Shown one piece after another: positions 20,276 through 32,331 of a stretch of 64,000 nucleotides of DNA. The notes beneath the pieces are model-generated. The model made no database searches and was not told the DNA's origin. It saw only the letters and a program-made list of their open reading frames with translations. Both the position numbers and the translations under genes were made by a program. Each line of letters begins with the position of its first letter. The stretch's first letter is position 1. Origin of the DNA: Geotalea toluenoxydans JCM 15764 (lineage in GTDB: Bacteria > Desulfobacterota > Desulfuromonadia > Geobacterales > Geobacteraceae); the NCBI RefSeq assembly GCF_001311985.1, contig NZ_BBCJ01000006.1, positions 62,001 to 126,000 of the forward strand, in the 5' to 3' direction.

Positions 20276-21660
20276 TCAATGAAACACCACCGCCGTCTCC
20301 CCTTCCGCATAGACCTGAATGGAGATCTTGTCCTTCTGCACCATGACGTCATTCAGTTTCAAAGTCTTGACGCTGCCGTTGAGAAAGACATTTTCCGCCA
20401 GGCTGACCTTTGCCATGGCCTTCCCCGCCATCTCCCTGGCCTGTGTTACGCGCTGGGTCAGGTCCATGTTGAGCTTCTCTTTGATGGTGTTCCTGATGGT
20501 GCCGTGGAGGAACCAGTCGGCGGAGGTGAGGAGCAGGCTCTTGGTCTGCATCTCGAAGTCCACGTCCTCCACGGAAAAGACGTTGGTCTGGGGGTTGAAC
20601 GCCGGTCTGCAGGTAAGATAAAAGGTTCCTTCCAGGTCGCCGGTCGTCACCACCTTTACCATCAGCAGCTCGCCGTTGCCGTACAGGTCCAGGTCCTTCA
20701 GCATCACTTTTCTGCCGTCGCTGCCCAGTTCCTTGTTGAGAAGAAGCGGTTGGGCAATGGCGCGAAGATCCCTGTAAAAGAGGTCGGTGTTGAGGGCGAC
20801 GCGAAAGTTCCGCTCGCTTCCGCTGATCAGCTTCAGGTTCGGCAGGGGCACCGGGGGGCGCACTGGCGGTTGCGGTCCCACCACCAGTTCGGCATAGGAT
20901 TTCAGCCCGACACTGAGCTTCACCTGGTTTTTCTGGGCATAGAGCGGGTAAAGGATCACCTCCTGGGGCTGATGGTCAGCCAGGCGTTGTAGTTCTTATC
21001 CAGGAGAACCGGCTTCTGGGCGGAGCTCCAGGCTTTTGCCACCTGGGCCTTGAGGGGGAACTGTTCGTTGAGTTTTCTGCTGATGAGCTCCGAAAGGGTC
21101 CGTTGCACCGGCTGGATGATTCCCTCGACGATGCTGCGCGGCTTGATGGAGATGGGGCCGATGCCCACATTTTCAGCAAGAAGGTCGGTAAGTCCCACAT
21201 AATAGACCTCGGCGTTGACTTTCCAGTCCGGGGCGACCCTGGCGCCCATCTTGAACTTGAGCTTGGTGGCCACGGCCGGAGTCTCGAACATGCCGTAGCT
21301 CAGGGACATGGAGATGGGAATGGTGAGATGGATGAAGTTATCGGCGGCACTGACGGCAATGGGACCGGTTCGCAGCAGGTCGGCAGTAAGCCCCTTGGTC
21401 TTGGTCGACCCCTTGTAGAGCTCCTTGGGTATCATCCGGTTCAACATGGCCGCAAGATCCCCCGCCGACGCCTCCACCCCCACGTTCAAGGTGGAAACTT
21501 CCCTTTTCAACTCCGTGCGGCATGCTTCATCCTTGGGGCGTTCGGCATTCAGAGTATTCGCTCCCTTGGTGAGTGGGGCATTGCCGGCAGCGCAGGATGT
21601 CAGGATAATGAAAAGTGCTGCCACTTTCAGCAGAGAAATAGCCTTTCGCAACAGATACAT
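20276..21660 (-). CDS. DUF4403 family lipoprotein (frame broken)
   Basis: Exported lipoprotein of about 461 residues; the signal ends with the lipobox LTSC at about residue 23. The body resembles DUF4403, a family that looks like a tubular lipid- or hydrophobe-binding fold with two repeated halves (TLNVGVEASAGDLAAMLN in the first; FYLTCRPAFNPQTN and DVDFEMQTKSLL in the second). Function is not established. One base is missing near 20965 (AGCCCCAGG needs one more C), and restoring it gives SPQEVILYPLYAQ across the junction. Confidence 0.75.
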
Positions 21661-21813
21661 GACTGGCTCCTTCGATTGGTGGGGTGTGCAGGGTAAGAGT
21701 TGTAGCAGGAATGCCTGCATATCTATAGCACAGTTGCCACCGCCTTAAAATAGTTTTAGCAGCGTCAATTTACAGGCTGTACGGCTGCGTGGCATCTTCC
21801 CTCAAGCAGCCAC

Positions 21814-24541
21814 TTATCCTTCCGCCGGAAGGGTAAAATAAAAGGTGGAACCTTCCCCTGGAGTGGACTCGACCCAGACCATCCCGCCATGATTTTCCAC
21901 GATCTTCTGACAGATTGCGAGTCCGATGCCGGTTCCCTGGTATTCCTCCCTTTGGTGCAGCCGCTGAAAGATGACAAAAATTTTGTCATGATACTGGGGC
22001 TCGATGCCGATGCCGTTATCGTGAATTCCGAATAGCCACTGGTTTTTCTTCCGTTCTGCCGAGATCTGCACCTCAGGGGTCACCTCTTTCTTCCTGTATT
22101 TGATGGCATTGCCGATCAGATTCTGGAAAAGCTGCAGCAACTGCACTGGGTCCCCCATGACCATCGGCAGCGGATCTTTTGTTATCCTTGCTCCGCTTTC
22201 CTCCATGGCAACCCGCAGATTATCCAACGCCTCCTTCACTACCAGTTCCGTTTCCACCGGCATGAACTCCCGTTCCCGCCTTCCTACCCGGGACAGGGCA
22301 AGCAGGTCGTTGATGAGGGAAGACATGCGGTGGGCAGCCTCGACAATAAACGAGATGTACATCTCTGCCTTTTCATCCAGTTTTCCCTGGTAGCGTTTCT
22401 GCAGAAGCTGGACGTAACTGGTCACCATGCGAATGGGCTCCTGAAGGTCGTGGGACGAGACATAGGCAAACTGCTGCAGTTCTGCGTTCGACCGCTGCAA
22501 TTCGGTAATCAGCCGCTCCCGCTCCTGCTCTGCGTGCTTGCGGTGGGTGATATCCTCACTGAATACCAGTATTCCGGCAACCCTTCCGCTGGCGTCATGC
22601 CAGGGGCGCACCTCCCACCTGAACCACTGAATGGAACCATCGCTGCGAACAAATTGCTCCTCATCGGCCCGTAAAACCTCCCCTGCCAAGCACGGGCATG
22701 GATCTGGCGCCAGTGATCGGAGATCTCGGGAAAGACCTGATAATGGGACATGCCGCGCAGATGGCGCCCTTCCAGGCCGTAGTCCGTGAGCCAGCGCCGG
22801 CTCACATGCAAGTAGCACATCTGCCGGTCGAACATGGCCAGGGCGGCAGGGGCGTGCTCGATAAAAATTCCCAGCCGCTCCTCCCGTTCCAGCAGGGCCT
22901 CTTCCGCCCGTCTCTGCTCCGTCATGTCATAAATGGACAGATAGACCAGCCGCTCTCCCCCCAGGGTCTGGAGAATCGTGCCGGAGTAGGAGACCACCCG
23001 CTCCCACTCCTGATCCATGCGGCGCAGCACGAGTTCCACGTTCTGCACCTTTTCCCCCCGGATGATGCGGGGCATGGGCCACTCATCCAGCGTCAGTACC
23101 GGCCGTCGGCCAGGGAGAGTTGAAAGATCTGCTCAAACTCGGCCAGATGACGGCGTCCTTCTTCGGGACTGGCAAAGCCATGCATCATCCAGCCCGACGG
23201 ATTCCAGTAGAACACCTCTCCCCCCTCGGTGGCGATGACGACACCTTCACGAAGGTTATCCAGTGCGGTACTCAGGCGTGCTTCGCTCTTCCGCAGCTCA
23301 TCCTCGGCCCGTTTCTGCTCTGTTATGTCCTGAACGAACCCATATATTTTCACCACCCGGCCAGATCTGTCCCTGAGATACTGGCCACTGGCCTTGACGG
23401 TACGCACCTCACCCGTGTCCTGGCGAACGATCCTGTGCTCCATCTCGTATGGGCTTACCCCCCCGCGCAACGCATCAAACGCTGACCGTATGGCCGGACG
23501 ATCTTCGGGATGGGCGATGGAGACGAGTTCATCGGGACACAGGGACCGGTCACGTGTGCCGTGAAGCCGCTGCCATTCGTCGGAAAACGTCCAGATGTCG
23601 CTGGTCAGGTCCCATTCCCAGGCACCGGTGTGGGAGAGTCTTTCTGCCTCCAGGAGAAGGGCCTGGGTCCGTTGAAGCGCCGTCAGTGCCGATCGCTTCG
23701 CCTCGTCAGCGCGGAAAAGACGTTTCGCTGTCTGATGCACCAGCCATGAAAAGATGACGATCCAGGTGATGACCAGAAAGCTGGTGCCGGAAATGCGCCC
23801 GTAAAGCCCATGCGACTCCCCCTGCAGGTGAAGCCATCCCAGAGCTATGGGAACCAGAATCGCGGCTGCAAGCAACCGCCTGATTGCAACACCTCCCGCA
23901 TCGGCAGAGGTGATCGAAACCATGAGCCCCTCCTTTGGTCGTGCGCAGAGGAGTCCTGCTCCAAGAAAGGCAATAGCTATGGCCGTCGGCCAGGCAACAG
24001 ACGTATAGCTGGAAACGCCATGAAATGTCCCGGTCCCATAGATATAGCCAAGCAGGCCCAGCAGTGCAATCAGGCACAGTATGATGCCGATCCACTGGCT
24101 CTGGCGCACCAAAGGCCTGGGGGTGTGCAGAAGGAACAAAATGGCGATTCCTCCCAGGATAAAACTGACAGCGGCAGGCGGCCCCATGCGATTGGGGCTT
24201 ACGACACCCACTGCACCGGGGGGCTCGACAGCCAACAGCTGGTCGATGGCCAGTTCCCAGCCGGGAAGGTATTCCATGACCGTCAGCCCTCCCACCACCA
24301 GGCAAATTGCCGCAAAACAGCGTGCTGTCCAGCGCAATAGGGGGGAGGGGTCGGCCGGCACTGCCTGCATCAGGGCCGTACCGCATAGAATCAAACAGAG
24401 TGAGGCGTTGGTTTTGATTGTCAGGCTGGATAAACCGCGGTAGGTCATGGCGCCAGAGAGCCAGGCGAGGAGACAGACGACACCAATTGCCGCAGCAACG
24501 GCTCCGGCCCCGACGGCAAAGCATCGCAGGCGACGCTCCAT
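21814..24541 (-). CDS. Membrane PAS sensor histidine kinase (frame broken)
   Basis: About 910-residue kinase. The N-terminal third has about seven or eight TM helices (a MASE-like integral sensor), followed by several PAS/PAC modules ([20 protein letters not shown] and [18 protein letters not shown]), and a phytochrome-type kinase core with the H-box [19 protein letters not shown] and ATP-binding boxes [10 protein letters not shown] and [18 protein letters not shown]. Bases are missing near 22685 and 23101. No receiver domain is attached. Start ATG 24541 has GGAGG upstream; ATG 24565 is possible. Confidence 0.8.
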
Positions 24542-24740
24542 TTTGATTTCTGCCTCCGGGTGCATGTGGCTCAGAAATACAATGGTGGCGATAACATCCG
24601 GAGTTTCCGGATGGACTCTACCTAAATAGTAAAGCCGATTCGAGAAAACACAAATTGTCTAATGAAAACAAGCGAGTGGCAGGAGGATGGGAATACCTGC
24701 CGCTCCGATCACCGGCAGCGTCGGAGCGGCACGCGGCAGG

Positions 24741-26110
24741 TCACTTCTTCATATCGATGCCGTAGCTCTTGATCTTGCGGTGCAGGTTGCTCCGCTCAAG
24801 CTCTATGGCTTCGGCGGTCTTGCTGATGTTCCAGTCGTTTTCTTCCAGTTTTTGAATGATGAATTCCTTCTCGAATTCTTCCCTTGCCTCGCGCAGTGAG
24901 CTCAGTTCCAGTGCGCTGCCCTGTTTCGCCCCATCCCGTGGACCTTCCTGAGCCCCGATATATGAGGGAACCTGCGCGGCGGATATGGTGCGGCCGGGGG
25001 TCATGATCACCAGCCTTTCAATGATGTTTTTCAGTTCGCGCACGTTACCCGGCCACTCGTAGCGCTTCATCAGCTCCACTGCCTCGGGAACGACGGTTTT
25101 GCGGTCACGACCTTCCCGCCGGCAGAAGTTATCCAGGAAGTGCTCCACAAGTAGTGGAATGTCGTCCTGCCGCTCCCGTAGGGGGGCACGTGAAACGGCA
25201 CGACATTCAACCGGTAAAAAAGGTCCTCGCGGAAGTTGCCCGACCGGATCTCCTCCTCCAATACCTTGTTGGTGGCGGCAATTATCCGCACATCCACCTC
25301 CACCACTTTGGTGCCGCCGACCCGCTCGAACTTCCGCTCCTGGAGAATGCGCAAGACCTTGGCCTGTGTCTTCAGGGACATATCGCCGATTTCATCGAGA
25401 AAGATGGTGCCACCGTCGGCAAGGTCGAATTTACCCTTCTTTTGGGCAATGGCACCGGTAAAGGCCCCTTTTTCGTGGCCGAACAGCTCGGACTCGATCA
25501 GCTCCTCAGGAATGGCGGCACAGTTGATCTCGATGAAGGGCTTGTCCCCCCGCTGGCTGCCATAGTGGATGGAGCGGGCTACCAGTTCCTTGCCGGTGCC
25601 GTTTTCACCAGTGATAAGGACCGATGCGTTAGTGGGGGCGGCCAGCCTGATGTGCTCGCGCAACTGCTTCATGGGCGCTGAGTTGCCGATCATCTCATGA
25701 TCCTTGAGGACGATGCTGCGCAGGGAGGTGTTCTCTTCCTTGAGCCTGCTCATACTGATGGCATTATTGACACAGACGAGAACTTTCTCCAGAGACAGGG
25801 GTTTCTCGACGAAATCATAGGCCCCCATTTTTGTCGATCTGACCGCGGTCTCGATGGTTCCGTGGCCCGACATCATCACCACCGTCAGGTTTGGATAAAG
25901 GTCCTTCAGTTTCTGCAGCGTCTGCATACCGTCCATGCGCGGCATCCAGATGTCCAGGAGCACCAGGCTCGGCATCTCCTGCTGGACCACGGTCAGTGCC
26001 TCGACACCATCCACGGCAAAGGCTGTCTTGTAACCCTCGTCTTCAAGAATTCCGGCCAGAGAAGTGCGGATGCTCTCCTCATCGTCCACCACCAATATCG
26101 TTGCGCTCAT
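24741..26110 (-). CDS. NtrC-family sigma-54 response regulator (NtrX-like)
   Basis: Sigma-54 activator of about 457 residues: receiver domain ([11 protein letters not shown], phospho-Asp in [13 protein letters not shown]), AAA+ domain with Walker A GENGTGKE, the GAFTGA loop that contacts sigma-54, Walker B-type [12 protein letters not shown], and a C-terminal Fis-type HTH ([21 protein letters not shown]). One base is missing near 25185 (C6 should be C7). It is preceded by a heptamer repeat block and the aminotransferase gene. It is a candidate activator for the sigma-54 promoters reported here, but its targets are unknown. Confidence 0.9.
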
Positions 26111-26120
26111 TACAACCTCA

Positions 26121-26266
26121 GGTTCTATGTTCTATGTTCTATGTTCTTGGTCAAAGTTCGAAGTTCGAGGTTCGAGGTTCGAAGTTAAAAGCCCAATCAC
26201 CAATCACCGTATAATGCCAATCACCAATCACTGTTTCTAGTCCCCAATCACCAATCACCAATCACT
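26121..26266. repeat. Composite heptamer repeat block (three modules)
   Basis: Three kinds of 7-bp tandem repeat in sequence: (TTCTATG)-type, about 3.5 units at 26121-26147; (AAGTTCG/AGGTTCG), about 5 units at 26154-26188; then CAATCAC units in groups of 2, 2 and 3 at 26193-26266. It fills the gap between the aminotransferase stop and the regulator start. The same ordered modules recur at 41810-41958. Confidence 0.9.
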
Positions 26267-26272
26267 GCTCTT

Positions 26273-27466
26273 TCACTGTTTAACCCCTATTTCCTCTGCC
26301 AGGGCCTTCCAGGCCGGGAGGCTCCGCTCGATCATGGCTTCATCCACACAGTAGGCGATGCGGAAAAAGCCGGGTGCGCCGAAGCCGGCTCCCGGCACGA
26401 GGAGGATGTGATGTTTCTGCGCCACCCTTACGAACTCAACGTCGTCGGCCAGGGGGGACTGGGGGAAGAGATAGAATGCCCCGTCCGGCTTGACCATGCG
26501 AAAGCCCATCGCCGTCAGATTGTTGTAGAGCAGATCCCGCTTCCTCTCATAGGGGCCCATATCCACCGAAGCATGCTGCAGTTTTGCCACCAGCCGCTGC
26601 ATCAGGGCCGGAGCATTGACAAAGCCCAAGGTGCGGTTGCAAAAAACGGCGCCTTCCATGAACAGATCAACATGGGTCATGCGCGGATTGGCAACCAGAA
26701 AGCCGATCCGCTCTCCGGGCAGGGCCAGATCCTTGGAATGTGAGGTAACGATGACCGAGTTGTCGACGGCGTTGAATATATTCGGCACCTGTTTGCCGTC
26801 GTAAGCGATGCGGGAATAGGGCTCATCGGAGATGACATAGATCTGCCGCTCCAGCTCCCGCTCTTTTTTCTGCACCAGGTCCCCCAGCTGTTTCAGGCTC
26901 TCTGCACCATAAACGACGCCGGTGGGGTTATTGGGATTGTTGACGATGATGGCCCTGGTCTTGCTGTTGATGGCGGCCTCGATGGCAGCAAGATCGAGCT
27001 GGAAGTTCTTGCGGTCGGTCCAGACCTCTCGCGGAACGCCACCGTGATTGTCGATATAGAATTTATACTCGACGAAATGGGGGGTGAGGATGATCACCTC
27101 TTCGCCGGGGTTGAGGATGGTCTTCAACACAACATTCAGGGCACCGCTGGCACCGCAGGCCATCATTACCTGGCCAGCGGTGACTGCCTGGCCCGATGCC
27201 CCGGCCATGAATTCCGCCACCGCCCGGCGTGTATCTTCGTAACCGGCATTGCTCATGTAACGGTGCATGCCCGGCAGCGGATTCTGGGCCAGGTTGCGGA
27301 ACTCGGCGTAAAATTCAGCCGGCGGCTCTATATTTGGATTGCCAAGGGTGAAATCATAGACATTATCAGCGCCATGGATCTTGCGCAGCCGTTCCCCTTC
27401 CTCGAACATCTTGCGAATCCACGAGGCGCTCTCGATGGATGTCTGAATTTTTGTTGCTATGGCCAT
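26273..27466 (-). CDS. Pyridoxal-phosphate aminotransferase (aspartate aminotransferase family)
   Basis: Intact 397-residue fold-type I aminotransferase. PLP-binding features: GASGALNVVLKT, NNPNNPTGVVY, SDEPYSRIAYD and the catalytic lysine in SHSKDLALPGERIGF. The C-terminal arginine region APGFFRIAYCVDE binds a substrate carboxylate. Family members act on aspartate or related amino acids; exact substrate not determinable. ATG 27466 opens the conserved N-terminus. Gene order places it upstream of the NtrC-family regulator, separated by heptamer repeats. Confidence 0.85.
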   Translation of the reverse strand: MAIATKIQTSIESASWIRKMFEEGERLRKIHGADNVYDFTLGNPNIEPPAEFYAEFRNLAQNPLPGMHRYMSNAGYEDTRRAVAEFMAGASGQAVTAGQVMMACGASGALNVVLKTILNPGEEVIILTPHFVEYKFYIDNHGGVPREVWTDRKNFQLDLAAIEAAINSKTRAIIVNNPNNPTGVVYGAESLKQLGDLVQKKERELERQIYVISDEPYSRIAYDGKQVPNIFNAVDNSVIVTSHSKDLALPGERIGFLVANPRMTHVDLFMEGAVFCNRTLGFVNAPALMQRLVAKLQHASVDMGPYERKRDLLYNNLTAMGFRMVKPDGAFYLFPQSPLADDVEFVRVAQKHHILLVPGAGFGAPGFFRIAYCVDEAMIERSLPAWKALAEEIGVKQ

Positions 27467-27588
27467 GGCCCGCCCCCCTGTGTGTTGTTTGTGCAACACT
27501 TTTAGCATATTCATCATCGGGGGGCAAGGGGAATGAGAGAATGGTGCAGCGCTCCATGGTGGCAGGCGCTGGTTTAGACAGGATGGTA

Positions 27589-28386
27589 TCAATCGGCGAG
27601 AGCGGAGCGACTTTCTTTGGTTGCCAGCACTCCGGCCATTTCCTGGTGAATTATTCCGTTTGTGGCTAGAATGCGATGATCGTACGTGGAAAAAGGCTCA
27701 AGGGCATGATTGGTAACTTTTCCCCCGGCTTCGGTAACCAGCAGCTGGCCAGCCGCCACATCCCATGGCTTCAGTTTGCACTCCCAATAGCCATCCAGCC
27801 GCCCTGCCGCCACATAGGCAAGATCAAGAGCAGCTGCGCCGAAACGGCGCACGGCGCGGGCGGACATCTGGAAATTCATGAAGTTGTTGAAGTTGTTCTC
27901 GTTGTCCCAGGTCCGGTCATAGGGGAAGCCGGTGGCCAGCAGGCAGTTCTTCAGCGGCCCCCTCGATGAGACATGGAGCTGTCTGCCGTTGACAAAGGCC
28001 CCCTGCCCCTTAATGGCGGTGAACATTTCATCCATCATCGGATGGTAGATGACACCGGTTTGGACAATTCCCTCGATCTCCAGGGCGATGGAGACGCAGA
28101 ACCAGGGAAAGCCGTGGGCATAATTAGTGGTGCCGTCAAGGGGATCGATGATCCACTTGCACGGGGCATTGGCGGCGGCATAATCATTCTCTTCGGCCAG
28201 GATGTCATGATCGGGGAACTCGGCACGGATCAACTCGACTATCAAGGCTTCGCAAGCCTTGTCCACCTCAGTTACCAGGTTGATCTCGCCCTTGAACTCT
28301 ATGTCATGCTCGGACCAGAGCCGCTCCTTCTGCATTGCCCCGGCAGCCTTGGCGGCACGGACGGCTGTTTCCAGATATCGCTGCAT
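27589..28386 (-). CDS. suhB: Inositol monophosphatase family protein (SuhB-like)
   Basis: Intact 265-residue Mg2+/Li+-dependent phosphatase. The metal-binding motifs are all present: DILAEEN, WIIDPLDGTTNYAHGFP and WDVAAGQLLVTEAGG. It hydrolyses inositol-1-phosphate or related sugar phosphates; SuhB homologues also take part in rRNA antitermination complexes. ATG 28386 is preceded by a GGAGGAAT ribosome site. Tight arrangement with the aminotransferase gene downstream. Confidence 0.9.
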   Translation of the reverse strand: MQRYLETAVRAAKAAGAMQKERLWSEHDIEFKGEINLVTEVDKACEALIVELIRAEFPDHDILAEENDYAAANAPCKWIIDPLDGTTNYAHGFPWFCVSIALEIEGIVQTGVIYHPMMDEMFTAIKGQGAFVNGRQLHVSSRGPLKNCLLATGFPYDRTWDNENNFNNFMNFQMSARAVRRFGAAALDLAYVAAGRLDGYWECKLKPWDVAAGQLLVTEAGGKVTNHALEPFSTYDHRILATNGIIHQEMAGVLATKESRSALAD

Positions 28387-28454
28387 TGTCGATTCCTCCG
28401 TTTGAATTGGCAATTGCGGCATGCTAAACCGTTAAAAAGGATAAATCAAGGGAC

Positions 28455-28485
28455 AAAAAAGCCGCTCACCTCAAGGATGAACGGC
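28455..28485 (-). terminator. Terminator after the soluble histidine kinase
   Basis: Read on the minus strand, a 10-bp stem starting GCCGTTCATC pairs with a GAGGTGAGCGGC arm (two G-T pairs) and is followed by six T's. It lies 36 bases after the kinase stop at 28521, making the kinase its own transcription unit. Confidence 0.75.
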
Positions 28486-28520
28486 AGGGGCAACATGAAT
28501 CTTGATTTTTCCTTACCAGG

Positions 28521-29261
28521 TCAGAGAGGAAACAGGAGAGTGAACGTCGTACCCTCGTTAACGACACTCCGGACTTGTATTTTACCCCCAAGGCGCTCGA
28601 TGATGTGGCGAGTGATATAGAGGCCAAGGCCGGTCCCCTCATTGGCCGCTTTGGTGGTGAAAAAGGGCTCGAAAATATGATCTATGGCCCCGACAGGGAT
28701 TCCTTTACCGGTATCGGCCAGTTCCACCGCCACAAAAGGGCCATCGGCAGCGTAGGTTTTCAGCAGTAGCGTCCCGCCGTCTTCCATTGCCTGGAAAGCG
28801 TTCATGATCAGGTTGATGAATACCTGCTTGAGCTTGTTGGCGTCCGCAGCAATGGGTGGAAGGTCGAAATCTTTTTCCTCGATCACCATTATGGAATCTT
28901 TCCGGGCCTCATACCTGAGAAAGTCCATCACCTCCTGCAGCACCAGGTTCACATCCGCTTCCGTATCGACATCGGCATCGCTACGGGCAAAGGAAAGGAG
29001 GCTTCTGGTAAAAAAAGACAGACGCTGGGCCTCCATTCCGATCCGTTCAACCATTTCCTTGACGAAGTCGGGAAGCTGCTCTTCGCGCAGGATCATCTGG
29101 CAGCGGAAACTATCACCGACAGGGGAGAATTCAGCTCATGCACCAACGGTTGAAAGCTTGCCCAGCTCAGCCATCTTTTCGTTGAACGCCAGTTGTTCCA
29201 GAACCTGCTCGTCCAGCAGCAGGCCGTTGGCATCAACTATTTTTCCCAGACTTTTTTCCAT
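28521..29261 (-). CDS. Soluble sensor histidine kinase (frame broken), sigma-54 promoter
   Basis: Cytoplasmic kinase of about 247 residues: a short N-terminal region (MEKSLGKIVDANGLLLDEQ), the H-box VHELNSPLSVIVSAAQMIL, then the ATPase boxes NLIMNAFQAMEDGG, DTGKGIP and GTGLGLYITRHIIERLGG. It has no TM segment or large sensor domain, so it probably receives its signal through a partner. Bases are missing near 29098 and 29140; both sit in the H-box region. A sigma-54 promoter at 29305-29320 precedes it and it is next to amt. In Geobacter sulfurreducens, nitrogen control uses GnfL/GnfM and GnfK/GnfR pairs; this kinase is a candidate relative (inference). Confidence 0.8.
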
Positions 29262-29304
29262 TAATCCCCCCATAACCGGGGCGCGTTAGATGTGCCTTTT
29301 ACGA

Positions 29305-29320
29305 GGCACAAGTCGTGCCA
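29305..29320 (-). promoter_or_regulatory. Sigma-54 promoter of the soluble kinase
   Basis: On the minus strand TGGCACGACTTGTGCC: invariant GG and GC at exact -24/-12 spacing, one mismatch to TGGCAC-N5-TTGC. It is nearly the same as the promoter at 32332. An expected start near 29293 gives a leader of about 30 bases to ATG 29261. Confidence 0.75.
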
Positions 29321-29424
29321 AGAGAACCTGAACAGAATTCCAGCTAGTTACCAGTATAAAGCCCTATGCATAGCTGAGGGATGCGTAAAAATTAGGCAGT
29401 TTTCTGCACAAAAACAATGCAAAG

Positions 29425-29454
29425 AAAAAAGGCCGCCCCCTTAAGGAAGCGGCC
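29425..29454 (-). terminator. Terminator of the amt operon
   Basis: GGCCGC / GCGGCC stem with inner CCTT/AAGG pairing, followed on the minus strand by six T's, 28 bases after the amt stop at 29482. Confidence 0.8.
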
Positions 29455-29481
29455 TGGGATGCCAGGTGCGATTGCAGATGA

Positions 29482-30967
29482 TCAATTATATGCACTTTCC
29501 GAATGCTGGGTTTGGTCGAGTCCAACGATCTCATCGTCTTTTTCGACTCTGAGACCAATGGTCTTATCGAGAACAAAGGCGATGATCAGGGTGACGATAA
29601 AGGCATAGGCGCCTGCCGCCACTACGGCAATAATCTGGGTCACAAACTGCTTGAAATTGCCCGACATAAGACCGGTGGCGCCGACGGTGGCAAAGACGCC
29701 GGTCAGGATGGCGCCGGTGGTGCCGCCGATGCCGTGAACGCCGAAGGCATCCAGGGAGTCGTCATACTTCATCTTAGCCTTGAGCAAGACGCCGCCGTAA
29801 CAGACGACACCGGCAACGAGGCCAAGGATCAGGGCTGCACCGGGTTGCACGAAACCGGCTGCCGGGGTGATGACGACCAGCCCCGCCACCACGCCCGAAC
29901 CGAAACCAAGGGCCGACGGTTTTCCGGCATGAATCCACTCGGCAATCATCCAGGAAAGGCCGGCTGCTGCCGGGGCGATGGTGGTTGTGGCAAAGGCGAG
30001 ACCTGCCAGCCGCCTGCCGCATCGGAACAGTTTACGCCGACAATGGCCGAGCCTGCATTGAAGCCATACCAGCCGAACCAGAGCATGCCGACGCCGAGCA
30101 TGGTCAGGGGCAGATTGTGGGGGGCCATCCTTTCCTGGGGAAATCCATGACGCTTGCCGAGGAACATGATCGCTGCCAGGGCTGAGATACCTGAAGAAAG
30201 GTGGACGACGGTACCGCCGGCAAAGTCCAGTGCTCCTTTTTTGAACAACCAACCATCGACCATCCATACCCAGTGGGCCAGGGGATCATAGACCAGGGTG
30301 GTCCAAAGCAGGACGAAGAGGCAGTAGGCGGAAAACTTGATCCTCTCGGCCAGGGCGCCGGAAATGAGGGCAACGGTAATGATGGCGAACATGCACTGGT
30401 ACATGGCGAAGACATACTCGGGAATTGAACCGGGTTCGGTGGTCACGTTCTGGAACAGGGTATAGACCGGATTGCCGTCCTTGAAGGTGATCAGCCCATT
30501 GAGGAGCGCCTTGCTGGTATTGCCGATGAGCCCCATGAAGGCATCGGGCCCGAAAGCCAGCGAGTAGCCTATGATCGCCCACTGCACGGCGACAATACCC
30601 ATGGCGACAAAGGAATGCATGAGGTGGAGAGGACGTTCTTGCTCCTGACCATGCCGCCGTAGAAGAATGCCAGGCCGGGGATCATGAATAGGACCAGAGC
30701 AGCGGAGATCAGCATCCAGGCGGTGTCGCCGGTATTGAGCACCGGATCGACCGGTTTAGGCGTAGCAGCCTCGGCAGGGGCGGCAGCGGCCGATGCAGCA
30801 GCTTCAGGGGCCGCGGCGGAAGCCGAAGGGGCTGGTGCTGGTGCAAGTGTAGTCTCAGCTGCCACTGACTCAGTGCCCTTGGCCGGTTCTTCAGCCAGGA
30901 CTGCCACCGGCGCCATGACAATTGTCACAGCCATGAGCAGGTTGATTAAAGAAAGTTTGATTTTCAT
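29482..30967 (-). CDS. amt: Ammonium transporter with Ala/Pro-rich N-terminal extension (frame broken)
   Basis: Inner-membrane ammonium channel of the Amt/Rh family, about 495 residues. The twin-histidine pore residues are present in [16 protein letters not shown] and [14 protein letters not shown]. Ahead of the first transporter helix is a signal-peptide-like segment ([16 protein letters not shown]) and a ~45-residue linker rich in Ala, Pro and Ser. Bases are missing near 30010 and 30628 (each repaired by one C). Downstream partner of glnK in the same operon; the PII protein would block the channel when nitrogen is plentiful. Confidence 0.9.
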
Positions 30968-30992
30968 AATAGCCTCCAGAACTATTAATTGC

Positions 30993-32157
<1,165 letters not shown>

Positions 32158-32243
32158 TTCATACTCCTTTGTAGTTAATCCATGGAATTTAATATCCGTT
32201 ACAACAAGTGTTGAAGTGTGAGCCCCCTTTCCGGTTCTTAAAT

Positions 32244-32278
32244 AAAAAGGCGCCTCTCACCAAAGGTGAAGAGGCGCC
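32244..32278 (-). terminator. Leader terminator upstream of the outer-membrane protein-glnK-amt operon
   Basis: Minus-strand hairpin with stem GGCGCCTCTTCACC / GGTGAGAGGCGCC (one bulge), loop TTT, followed by five T's. It lies between the sigma-54 promoter at 32332 and the first gene start at 32157, so it must be read through for operon expression. Confidence 0.85.
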
Positions 32279-32318
32279 ATTGCCGTCACTTTAACCTGCA
32301 CCACCTTGTGCACTGGTT
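32266..32318 (-). promoter_or_regulatory. Candidate ANTAR-type antitermination leader (two hexaloop hairpins)
   Basis: Minus-strand P1 at 32318-32293: AACC-(AG bulge)-TGCAC, loop AAGGTG, GTGCA-GGTT. Linker AAA. P2 at 32289-32266: GTGA-C-GGC, loop AATGGC, GCC-TCT-TCAC. Both loops have A at position 1 and G at position 4, the known signature of ANTAR-protein RNA substrates. P2 uses the bases of the terminator's 5' arm, so the two are mutually exclusive. Confidence 0.65.
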
Positions 32319-32331
32319 TTGGGAAGAAAAT

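Noticed and set aside
24699-24730. GC-rich hairpin after the NtrC-family gene as a terminator
   Set aside because: The stem GCCGCTCCGA/TCGGAGCGGC is strong, but no T-run follows on the minus strand.
26121-26266. Heptamer block considered as a CRISPR array or a tRNA (GGTTCGA-like T-loop)
   Set aside because: Units are 7 bp without spacers, and no acceptor or anticodon stem can be formed.
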